From the NCBI GenBank assembly GCA_013812995.1, contig JACCSL010000181.1:1-5480 (forward strand): 5,480 nucleotides of DNA, in the 5' to 3' direction. The position numbers were made by a program, and so were the translations under genes. The notes beneath the pieces were generated by a model, which was not told where the DNA came from, ran no database searches, and saw nothing but the letters and a program-made list of their open reading frames with translations. Position 1 is the stretch's first letter. Every line of letters begins with the position of its first letter. Of the stretch, positions 1 to 5,480 are shown one piece after another. Origin of the DNA: Ardenticatenales bacterium. GTDB lineage: Bacteria > Chloroflexota > Anaerolineae > Ardenticatenales > Ardenticatenaceae.

Positions 1-1080
1 GGTCTGGATGGCTGCCGCCGCCACGGTTGCCGCATCTCTCGCCGGGAAACTCTCACCCCGAACATAGGTGGCAGGCCAATAGCGCAACTGCGTCCCCGAG
101 ACCGACAGTTCAATTGGCGTGGCCCCGGCTGCCATCGTCACTAGTGCCACGTCGCGGGCTGGCCCCGTCACCACATGGTTGAGAGTCCCTGTGACTTCCA
201 TCGTTTCTCCGCTGCTGACTAGCGTCAGGTCGCTGGATACCTCAAGGAAAAGATCCCAGAGCGCCACCGGGCTGCTAGCCGCGTCCCCCACCCGGGGAAT
301 AGCGGGGACACGCCAGACACCCTCGTCGCGCAGCGCCAGGAGCGGGAAGGGCGATCCAAAGACCCCGATGCCGTGCGCGATCTGCTGAATCCCATAGCCC
401 CGAAAGCTGTCCGCCGCTACCTCGGTTTCAAAATCCAGCGTTATTTTCACCTGCTCGCCTGGCTCCAGCGGCACCGGGAGGAAGACGCGCAGGGCGGTCC
501 CGGCAGCCTCCATCTGGCTCTGCACGACTTGCCCGGCCACTCGCGGGTTGCTGGCCGCCATCCGCGAGCCGGTGTACATACTTTGCCCATTGCCATAAAG
601 CCGCAGCACCACATCGCCCAGTGCTGTCTCGCCCGTGTTTGTTAGACTCAGGCGCATCTGTCCCCATAGGCGGGGCGGGGTCAGCGTGGCCGAGATGACA
701 TAATGTGGAAGAAGAGAAAAATCAGAAACAACCTGCTCCGGGTGTAATCGCGCCTGATGAATTGCAAAAGAAGCTGCCGCCGGGAAAACCAGCCCCGGAG
801 GCGTGGGGGTTGGCGCAAGAGGCATGAGTGTGGCGGTGGGCAAGGACGGTGTTGTGAGCGCAGGGGGTAGCGTTGGGTCGGGCGAGGGTATGGCGATGCC
901 TGGTTGCACTGTGGGAGCCAACGGGGTTGGCGATGCGGCAGAACTCGTCGCTATCGCTCTTGTCGGCGCGAGGGTTGCCGTGATGCGCCCTGCCGTTGGC
1001 TGGGGTGTGTCAGTGACCTCCCCGGCACAGGCGGCGAGGAAGATAGCAAGGATAAAATAACAGAGGCAACGATAGGTCAT
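1..1080 (-). CDS. Lipoprotein with M1-type metallopeptidase N-terminal domain (partial, C-terminus outside window)
   Basis: This reading frame stays open for 360 codons from the ATG at 1080 to the left edge, so the gene is 3'-truncated by the window. Residues 1-18 form a lipoprotein signal peptide: R4, a hydrophobic core around YFILAIF, then the lipobox LAAC with C18 as the lipidation site. Residues about 22-97 are a low-complexity Pro/Thr/Ala/Ser stalk typical of surface-tethered proteins. From about 100 a beta-rich domain begins that resembles the N-terminal domain of M1 (aminopeptidase N-like) peptidases: HYVISATL (126-133), LRLYGN (159-164), LPVPLEPGEQVKITLDF (201-217), then SPFPLLALRDE (243-253), a GD (265-266) and the following LEVSSDLTLVSSG. 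The zinc motif HEXXH and the GAMEN-like exopeptidase motif would lie beyond position 1, so catalytic competence cannot be judged. The start lies 13 bases after the diguanylate cyclase stop, suggesting co-transcription. Only a weak GGAA-type ribosome site precedes it. The family call is from remembered motifs, moderately sure; the lipoprotein call is firmer. Confidence 0.8.
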   Translation of the reverse strand, partial: MTYRCLCYFILAIFLAACAGEVTDTPQPTAGRITATLAPTRAIATSSAASPTPLAPTVQPGIAIPSPDPTLPPALTTPSLPTATLMPLAPTPTPPGLVFPAAASFAIHQARLHPEQVVSDFSLLPHYVISATLTPPRLWGQMRLSLTNTGETALGDVVLRLYGNGQSMYTGSRMAASNPRVAGQVVQSQMEAAGTALRVFLPVPLEPGEQVKITLDFETEVAADSFRGYGIQQIAHGIGVFGSPFPLLALRDEGVWRVPAIPRVGDAASSPVALWDLFLEVSSDLTLVSSGETMEVTGTLNHVVTGPARDVALVTMAAGATPIELSVSGTQLRYWPATYVRGESFPARDAATVAAAAIQT

Positions 1081-1093
1081 CTGCCAATTCCAT

Positions 1094-3442
1094 TCACGAG
1101 TGAGCCAGCCGGACCATGACGCGGTTGCGCCCTGCCTGCTTCGCGGCGTAGAGGGCTCCATCTGCCTGGTCCAGGAGGGCGGCCAGATCGGACATCTCCG
1201 GGAGGAGCGGGGCAACCCCCATACTGGCCGTGATCGTAATCTGATAGTTATTGGTCGTAATCTCGGTCTGGGCGAGGCGCTGGCGCAGCCGCTCTGCGAT
1301 GCGTTGCGCTGCGCCGATATCTGTCTCAGGGAGGAGCAGGACAAACTCTTCGCCCCCATAGCGCCCCAGAATATCGCTTCCTCGGATATCGTCCTGGCAC
1401 AGATCGGCAACGGCGCGGAGAACCTGATCCCCGACCGCGTGCCCATAGTTGTCATTGATGCGCTTGAAATGGTCGATATCAAGCATGATGGCCGAGAGCG
1501 GTCGCCCCTCATAGCGGGCCTTGTGCAGGGCTGCCTCTCCTAGCTCAAAAAAATGACGGCGACTGTAGAGCCCGGTCAGCCCATCGCGCGTGGCGCGCCA
1601 CTGCACCTCCTCGAAGAGCCGCGCGTTTTCGATGGCAATCGCGGCCTGGTTCGCCATCGTCTCCAGCAACTCTCGGTCCTGGGCGCTGAAGGGAGGCCCC
1701 TCCGGGTGATGGATGGCACGAATCAGCCCCAGAGCCTCTTCGTGGTAGTAGAGCGGAAGGCTCAAGAGATGAGGAGAGGCAGCCAGACTCTCATCGAGAG
1801 AAGGCTGACAGAGCACCGGGTCGATATTGGCAGCCCCCGCCCCGCCAGTTACGATCTGGCGGACGCGACCATTGGCCGGATCAAAGGTGAGCAGCAGCAC
1901 CTGGTAGACGGCGAGTGCCTCCACCGTGCTATCGACCACCGCCTGGAGCATGGTGGGCAGCGTATCGCGCCCAATCAGCATGTGAGCCGCGCGGTAGAGG
2001 GCCTCGGTCCGGGTCAGCGCCTCTCGAAGTTGCTGGATCAGCCCATCGCGCTCCGCCTGGGCTTCCTTATAGGCGGTGATGTCGCGCGTGGCCGCCACAC
2101 GCACGATGCGGCCCTGATAGGGCAGTGCCTTGCCGAGAATCTCGATGTGAAAGCGCCTTCCATCCTTCTTCAAGCCAAGTACCTGATAAGCTTCCCCATA
2201 GCCGGAAAGCATGTTCTGCTCCACGAGCGGCTGTGATTCCGGCGCAATAAATTCGAGAACCATCCGACCCGGAATCTCCAGTATCTCATAACCAAACATC
2301 TCTGCCACGGCGCGGTTGGCCTCCAGGATTTTACCCTTGTCGTGGATGACGATGCCCTCCAACGTGGCATCGGCCAGCCGTCGAAAGCGCTCTTCGCTCT
2401 CAGCAAGCGCAGCCTCTGCCTGCTTGCGCTCCGTAATATCATGCAGAAGCACGAGCCGCCCTGTTAGCTGCTCCCGACGACCATGAAGGAGAGAGACGCG
2501 AATATCAAAGTAGAGACTCTCTCCTGCGCGCTCCAGAACGACTTCCCGCTGCATCTCTCCCGCGCCACTTTCCAGCGCCACTGCCAGCGGCTCGGCCTCG
2601 GACAGTGTCTGACCGATCACCTGGGATCCCAGGAGGCGCAGGGCTGCCGGGTTCAGGTCCACCACTCGCCCCAGTTGATCCAGCACGAGAACCCCCTCAT
2701 TCATCTTTTCCACCAGGGCTCCCCGTGCCACCGGCACAATATCCAGCAGCCGGAAGTAGAAGAGGCTCCAGCCCAGTGCGAGACCGCTCAGGCCAAAGGC
2801 AAAGGGGGTCAGGTCCAGCGGGCCGAAGGGGGTGTACTTGAAGACATAGGCAACATTGAACAGCCAGGGGATGAGCGCCCCGACCAGCAGGGTAACAACC
2901 TGCCCGCGATAGAGGCGGGAGGAACGAAGAATCTTGCCCAGAAAGAGGAAAGTTCCAAGCATCAGGAGCAGATAGGAATACGCGGTGTGAACCCAGAACC
3001 ATCTTCCAGAATCCATCACCAGCATCGAGACCGTCCCTACCTGAAGCGTTGTAATCTCCCCCTGCCAGATCAACTGGTGTGCCTCATTGCTCCAGGCCAA
3101 CAGCAACGTCACCATCGGGATCACCAGCAGCAGAGGAAAACGGCGGTGGTTCACCCACTGCTCGCGGCCAATATACTGAAGGACAAAGGCAAACCACACG
3201 ACAGGCAGCACGGTGATCCCGATGTATTTTGTCTTGGCCCACAAGATTTTGCTGGGCACATACTCCAGGCCAAGTTCCAGCGCGTAGGCAACGCACCACA
3301 GAACAACACTGAGGAGGAAGAACACAAACAGTGTCGCGCCCGGCGAGGGTCTGCGTCGCCAGGCAGGGATGGCAAGCGCGGCCTGGAGCATTGCCACCAG
3401 GAGGAGGAGCAGGCTGTAAGACATAGACTGCCAAGCGTGCAT
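1094..3442 (-). CDS. Membrane-bound 7TM-PAS-PAS-GAF-GGDEF diguanylate cyclase
   Basis: The 782-residue protein should condense two GTP into cyclic di-GMP at the cytoplasmic face of the membrane. Residues 8-232 hold seven hydrophobic segments (about 8-26, 36-56, 71-91, 101-117, 149-169, 180-200, 211-232) and resemble the 7TM module usually found in front of histidine kinases (HisKA_7TM type). Two PAS domains follow (about 242-338, ending HDITERK, and 348-459, ending TRDITAYK), joined by helical linkers, then a GAF domain (about 480-610, ending NQAAIAIENARLF). The GGDEF domain (about 613-780) has DGLTGLYSRR at 620-629, metal-binding D655 in DIDHFK, N663 and D672 as expected guanine contacts, and the active-site GGEEF at 696-700. 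RGSD at 687-690 lies exactly five residues before GGEEF, matching the allosteric product-inhibition I-site. There is no kinase, EAL or HD-GYP domain. The first ATG is supported by AAGGA six bases upstream; Met7 is a weaker alternative. The signals sensed are not predictable. Confidence 0.96.
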   Translation of the reverse strand: MHAWQSMSYSLLLLLVAMLQAALAIPAWRRRPSPGATLFVFFLLSVVLWCVAYALELGLEYVPSKILWAKTKYIGITVLPVVWFAFVLQYIGREQWVNHRRFPLLLVIPMVTLLLAWSNEAHQLIWQGEITTLQVGTVSMLVMDSGRWFWVHTAYSYLLLMLGTFLFLGKILRSSRLYRGQVVTLLVGALIPWLFNVAYVFKYTPFGPLDLTPFAFGLSGLALGWSLFYFRLLDIVPVARGALVEKMNEGVLVLDQLGRVVDLNPAALRLLGSQVIGQTLSEAEPLAVALESGAGEMQREVVLERAGESLYFDIRVSLLHGRREQLTGRLVLLHDITERKQAEAALAESEERFRRLADATLEGIVIHDKGKILEANRAVAEMFGYEILEIPGRMVLEFIAPESQPLVEQNMLSGYGEAYQVLGLKKDGRRFHIEILGKALPYQGRIVRVAATRDITAYKEAQAERDGLIQQLREALTRTEALYRAAHMLIGRDTLPTMLQAVVDSTVEALAVYQVLLLTFDPANGRVRQIVTGGAGAANIDPVLCQPSLDESLAASPHLLSLPLYYHEEALGLIRAIHHPEGPPFSAQDRELLETMANQAAIAIENARLFEEVQWRATRDGLTGLYSRRHFFELGEAALHKARYEGRPLSAIMLDIDHFKRINDNYGHAVGDQVLRAVADLCQDDIRGSDILGRYGGEEFVLLLPETDIGAAQRIAERLRQRLAQTEITTNNYQITITASMGVAPLLPEMSDLAALLDQADGALYAAKQAGRNRVMVRLAHS

Positions 3443-3448
3443 GGAAAT

Positions 3449-3453
3449 TCCTT
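3449..3453 (-). promoter_or_regulatory. Ribosome binding site of the diguanylate cyclase gene
   Basis: AAGGA on the minus strand sits six bases before the ATG at 3442. It favours this start over the in-frame ATG at codon 7, which has no comparable purine-rich site at the right distance. Confidence 0.65.
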
Positions 3454-3478
3454 ATTCGATAGAACAAGCACTCCTAGC

Positions 3479-3508
3479 AGTCTACGGGAGAACACTTCCC
3501 CTGGTCAA
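3479..3508 (-). promoter_or_regulatory. Candidate sigma-70-type promoter for the diguanylate cyclase-lipoprotein pair
   Basis: On the minus strand TTGACC (3508-3503, five of six to the -35 consensus) is followed after 18 bases by TAGACT (3484-3479, four of six to the -10 consensus). It lies in the 89-base gap after the hydrolase stop and would give a leader of roughly 30 bases to the ATG at 3442. If active, the cyclase and lipoprotein genes could be expressed independently of the hydrolase. No convincing terminator was seen in the gap, so read-through is also possible. Matches of this quality arise by chance, so this remains weak. Confidence 0.3.
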
Positions 3509-3531
3509 TTTCTCGACCGGACAGGGTTGAG

Positions 3532-4356
3532 TCACTCGGGGTCGGGGCGATAGGGCCAACCCTGCTGGTCCAGGGGGTCGAGGTTGTCGAGGAATTGCAG
3601 CAGCCGCGCCGCGAAGCACTCCGGCTGCTCGACAGGTGGCATGTGACCCGCAGCGGGCACCGCCTCCAGCTCCGCCCCTGTGATGGCTTTCTGCATGGCC
3701 TGCGCATCGGCCAGCGGCGTGATCTTATCTTCCTCCCCCACAAGGATCAGCGTCGGGCGGTTGATGGTTGCCAGTGTCTCCGTGGAATCCGGGCGCTCGG
3801 CCATCGCGCGCAGCGCCGCCGCGATACTCTCCGGCGCTGTCGCGGTCATGATCTCGCGCCACTGCTGGCGCAGCTCCTCCGTCGCCTGGGGGGCAAAGAG
3901 CTTCCCTGTCATCTCCTCTGCAAACCCGGCGCTGCCCTCGCGCAGCACTCGCTCGGCAGTGGCGAGGCGACCCCTGGCTCCCTCCTCGCTGTCCGCCGGG
4001 GCACGGGTATCCGAGAGCACCAGCGCCCGAATGCGCTCGGGGTAGCGGCGGTAGAACTCGAAGGCAATATAGCCACCCATCGAGAGCCCCACCAGCACCA
4101 CCGGGCGTTGCTCGCCACTCAGATCAAGCAGCGTGGCGAGATCCTCTACATACTGCCCCATGCTGCTCTCCTGGCTGAGATCACTCTGCCCAAACCCACG
4201 AAGGTCCGGGATGATGAGCCGATATTCTTCTTGAAGCAGAGGGATGAGGGGCATCCATAACTCCCCCGAGAGCGGGAAACCATGAATAAAAAGGAGGGGC
4301 TCGCCTGCCCCATAGCTCTCGTAATGCATAACACTACCGTGGATCGTTGCTTTCAC
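3532..4356 (-). CDS. Alpha/beta-hydrolase fold protein (esterase/lactonase-like)
   Basis: This 274-residue protein has the usual length and motif order of small soluble alpha/beta hydrolases. HGFPLS (25-30) gives the oxyanion-hole HG, DLRGFGQSD (51-59) follows strand 4, and the nucleophile elbow GLSMGG (90-95) places the catalytic serine at S92. The acid is probably D210 in GEEDKITP, and the catalytic histidine is H238 in AAGHMPP. The cap region (about 120-195) is helical and charged. There is no signal peptide, so it is probably cytoplasmic. The overall pattern resembles 3-oxoadipate enol-lactonases and related carboxylester hydrolases, but the fold covers esterases, lactonases, dehalogenases and others, and the substrate cannot be inferred; no pca or other pathway genes are adjacent. 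The start is GTG, chosen because AAGGAG lies seven bases upstream; the first in-frame ATG is codon 10 and would trim the first beta strand. It is the first gene of the minus-strand block. Confidence 0.93.
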   Translation of the reverse strand: MKATIHGSVMHYESYGAGEPLLFIHGFPLSGELWMPLIPLLQEEYRLIIPDLRGFGQSDLSQESSMGQYVEDLATLLDLSGEQRPVVLVGLSMGGYIAFEFYRRYPERIRALVLSDTRAPADSEEGARGRLATAERVLREGSAGFAEEMTGKLFAPQATEELRQQWREIMTATAPESIAAALRAMAERPDSTETLATINRPTLILVGEEDKITPLADAQAMQKAITGAELEAVPAAGHMPPVEQPECFAARLLQFLDNLDPLDQQGWPYRPDPE

Positions 4357-4363
4357 CGCGATA

Positions 4364-4369
4364 CTCCTT
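4364..4369 (-). promoter_or_regulatory. Strong ribosome binding site deciding a GTG start
   Basis: AAGGAG on the minus strand, seven bases before GTG at 4356, is a near-perfect Shine-Dalgarno match. It fixes the hydrolase start at GTG rather than at the internal ATG (4329-4327). Confidence 0.8.
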
Positions 4370-4504
4370 CACAATTTGAAGAGATACATAATCAGAGCAG
4401 CAAGATGTAGGCCCGCCTCGCAGTAAAAATGGCCCTGAATGGTTGAAAATGTTAAACTGAGAATCGCTCATCCCTGTTCCATTTATCACCCTACTGCAAC
4501 CTTC

Positions 4505-4509
4505 GGGAA
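4505..4509 (+). promoter_or_regulatory. Weak ribosome binding site of the creatininase-family gene
   Basis: GGGAA lies seven bases before the ATG at 4517. It is only a partial Shine-Dalgarno match, clearly weaker than the site of the divergent hydrolase. Confidence 0.4.
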
Positions 4510-4516
4510 CTGACCT

Positions 4517-5242
4517 ATGCGCCCTATCTATTTGGCAGACCTATCGTGGCCCGATGTGGAAGAGTACCTCACCCGTGATGATCGGCTCCTGTTGGTGACG
4601 GGTGCAACAGAACAACATGGCCGGCATCTCCCGGTCGGTACCGATAATATCATCCCCTTTACCCTCGCAGAGCGCCTCTCGACCCGGACCGGCATTCCCA
4701 TTGCGCCCGTCATGAACTATGGGGCCAGCGAGGCCCACATGGCCTTTCCAGGCACCTTTAGCCTCTCCACCGAGACGCTTCAGGCCGTCTACCTGGACCT
4801 CATTCAGAGCAGCTACCGCCAGGGCTGGCGACGGCTCTTTATCATGAATGGGCATGGCGGGAACATCGCTGCCTGGAGCTGGGCTGCCACGGTGGCAACC
4901 AAGGTCAAGAAGGATCTCAAACTTTATCTCAGCCACTGGTGGACCGAGGCAAGGGTGCGGGATTTCATGCGCGAGGCTGTCGGCCGGAACGAGGGACACG
5001 CCGGTCTTGAGGAAACCGCCATGATGATGGCGGCGCGCCCCTATCTCGTGAGGCTCAACGAGGCGCAGGGCCACGCAGACATCTCTGAAGACATCTGGAC
5101 CCACTCGGCGGAGGAAGTGCGGCAACTCATTCCCCTCGGAGCGATTGGGGAAAACCCCGCTCAGGCGACCACCGATCTCGGCGAGCAGTTGGTCGAGCAC
5201 CTGGTGCGGGAGTATGAGGCACTTATCCAGGGTCCGTGGTAA
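4517..5242 (+). CDS. Creatininase-family metal-dependent amidohydrolase
   Basis: The 241-residue protein matches the creatininase superfamily in length and motif order: cytoplasmic dinuclear-metal enzymes that hydrolyse C-N bonds in cyclic amides, formamides or peptides. Visible motifs are GATEQHGRHLPVGTD (29-43), supplying the likely metal ligands E32, H34 and D43; MNYGASEAHMAFPGT (66-80); NGHGGN (111-116) with ligand H113; and GHAGLEET (160-167) with E166 as the expected glutamate ligand. From family knowledge, true creatininase has a glutamate two residues after the NGH histidine; here that position is G115, as in deformylase- and MftE-type relatives, so creatinine is not a safe substrate guess. 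There is no signal peptide. The ATG start is preceded by GGGAA seven bases upstream, and the N-terminus IYLADLSWPDVEEYL is typical of the family. It is transcribed away from the hydrolase, and no mycofactocin, deazaflavin or creatine-pathway gene is nearby to fix its role. Confidence 0.93.
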   Translation: MRPIYLADLSWPDVEEYLTRDDRLLLVTGATEQHGRHLPVGTDNIIPFTLAERLSTRTGIPIAPVMNYGASEAHMAFPGTFSLSTETLQAVYLDLIQSSYRQGWRRLFIMNGHGGNIAAWSWAATVATKVKKDLKLYLSHWWTEARVRDFMREAVGRNEGHAGLEETAMMMAARPYLVRLNEAQGHADISEDIWTHSAEEVRQLIPLGAIGENPAQATTDLGEQLVEHLVREYEALIQGPW

Positions 5243-5289
5243 TGGCTACGCCTGCCCCCTGCTCGGTGCACGGCATAAACCTTGCAGAA

Positions 5290-5480
5290 AGTAGGGTGGG
5301 AGCCAATTGACACACTCCCAGGGCCAGAGGCACCTGGGATTCTCGGAAGGGCAAGCCCCGCCGAGCCACATGGCTGGTGTCCGCAGCGCTACGCCACTGA
5401 TCCGTAGATCGAGAGACGATACGTTGGTGATACGACTGGAACCTTGGTGTGGTCCAGATTTTACGCGGCGACCTCTTCGC
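5290..5480 (+). ncRNA. Candidate structured non-coding RNA, truncated by window end (possible IscB/IsrB omega-RNA, HEARO type)
   Basis: No protein family is recognisable here, but short inverted repeats follow one another almost without gaps. Helices that can form: TGGGAG 5297-5302 with CTCCCA 5315-5320; TCCCAGG 5316-5322 with CCTGGGA 5333-5339; CTCGG 5342-5346 with CCGAG 5361-5365, capped by an inner GGG-CAAG-CCC (5349-5358); TGGTGT 5375-5380 with ACGCCA 5391-5396 (one G-U); CGT 5403-5405 plus ATCG 5408-5411 with CGAT 5417-5420 plus ACG 5421-5423 around an AGAGA loop and a two-base bulge; and CTGGAACC 5436-5443 with GGTCCAG 5451-5457 (one bulged A). Such density over about 170 bases is unlike ordinary intergenic DNA. 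Size, position and probable host lineage fit the RNA in front of iscB/isrB nuclease genes, but I cannot confirm the family from memory. A group II intron domain I is an alternative. The strand is inferred: the helices would form on either strand, apart from the G-U pair. Confidence 0.45.

Larger units (their letters stand above)
4357..4516. promoter_or_regulatory. Divergent intergenic region between hydrolase and creatininase-family genes
   Basis: These 160 bases separate two divergent starts and must carry, or share, promoters for both directions. The stretch is visibly richer in A and T than the flanking genes. On the plus strand TAAACT (4453-4458) is a four-of-six -10-like hexamer, but the hexamer at the matching -35 distance is poor; TTGAAA (4443-4448) is -35-like but has no good -10 at 16-18 bases. 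No clear promoter is visible for the minus strand. I see no long inverted repeat that would mark an operator, and no riboswitch-like structure. The region is assigned from gene orientation, not from a recognised motif. Confidence 0.5.

Noticed and set aside
428..667. Minus-strand 79-codon frame inside the lipoprotein gene
   Set aside because: It is out of frame with the 360-codon lipoprotein reading frame, which has a signal peptide and M1-like motifs. The short frame shows neither.
1553..2236. Plus-strand open frame of 227 codons antisense to the PAS-GAF region
   Set aside because: No family resemblance and no ribosome binding site; the opposite strand encodes well-conserved GAF and PAS sequence.
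3484..3500. Possible terminator hairpin between hydrolase and cyclase (GGGA 3487-3490 region with TCCC 3497-3500)
   Set aside because: Only about four base pairs and no T-run follows on the transcribed strand, so it is too weak to call.
2483..3553. Plus-strand open frame of 356 codons antisense to the cyclase 5' half
   Set aside because: It is rich in Gln, His, Arg and Pro with no recognisable domain, and it lies opposite a gene with clear 7TM and PAS motifs. It is a shadow frame produced by codon bias.
3595..4260. Plus-strand 221-codon frame antisense to the hydrolase
   Set aside because: Low-plausibility Arg/His/Leu-rich translation opposite an intact alpha/beta hydrolase with all catalytic motifs.
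4541..5200. Minus-strand 219-codon frame antisense to the creatininase-family gene
   Set aside because: No recognisable motifs; the plus strand carries every expected family motif in order.
5223..5480. Minus-strand frame open from the right edge to a stop at 5223-5225 (85 sense codons), which could be the C-terminus of a gene lying to the right
   Set aside because: The translation matches no family I recognise, a second minus frame is also open over most of the same stretch, and the region is better explained by consecutive RNA hairpins. It cannot be excluded without more sequence.
5290..5480. Group II intron 5' end
   Set aside because: No GTGYG start was found in front of the structured block, and no domain V can be inside the window. 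It is kept only as an alternative to the omega-RNA reading.

Overview
The window looks like chromosomal DNA from a moderately GC-rich bacterium, most likely a member of the Chloroflexota. This is inferred from the gene types: a lipoprotein with a long Pro/Thr/Ala-rich stalk carrying an M1-peptidase-like domain, and a 7TM-PAS-PAS-GAF-GGDEF signalling protein. No rRNA or other phylogenetic marker is present, so the assignment is soft.

Layout. Positions 1-4356 are almost entirely coding on the minus strand. In transcription order they hold an alpha/beta hydrolase with a GTG start (4356-3532), a membrane-bound multi-sensor diguanylate cyclase (3442-1094), and, 13 bases after that stop, the start of a lipoprotein with an M1-peptidase-type N-terminal domain (1080 to beyond position 1). 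The lipoprotein gene runs off the left edge, so only its first 360 codons are visible. It has no stop in the window and is easy to overlook. A 160-base AT-richer intergenic region (4357-4516) separates this block from a divergently transcribed creatininase-family metal-dependent amidohydrolase on the plus strand (4517-5242).

Downstream of the creatininase gene no protein gene is recognisable. From about 5290 to the right edge lies a run of close inverted repeats that would fold into at least five consecutive RNA helices. I read this as a structured non-coding RNA cut by the window end. The leading hypothesis is the omega-RNA (HEARO-type) of an IscB/IsrB element whose nuclease gene would start just right of the window. 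A group II intron 5' domain or another structured RNA is the main alternative.

Functional picture. The diguanylate cyclase has an intact GGEEF active site and an RGSD inhibitory site, so it should make c-di-GMP in response to unknown membrane, PAS and GAF signals. The 13-base gap suggests it is co-transcribed with the lipoprotein. The hydrolase lies 89 bases upstream, and a possible promoter in that gap may separate it from the other two. The creatininase-family enzyme has no evident pathway link to its neighbours.
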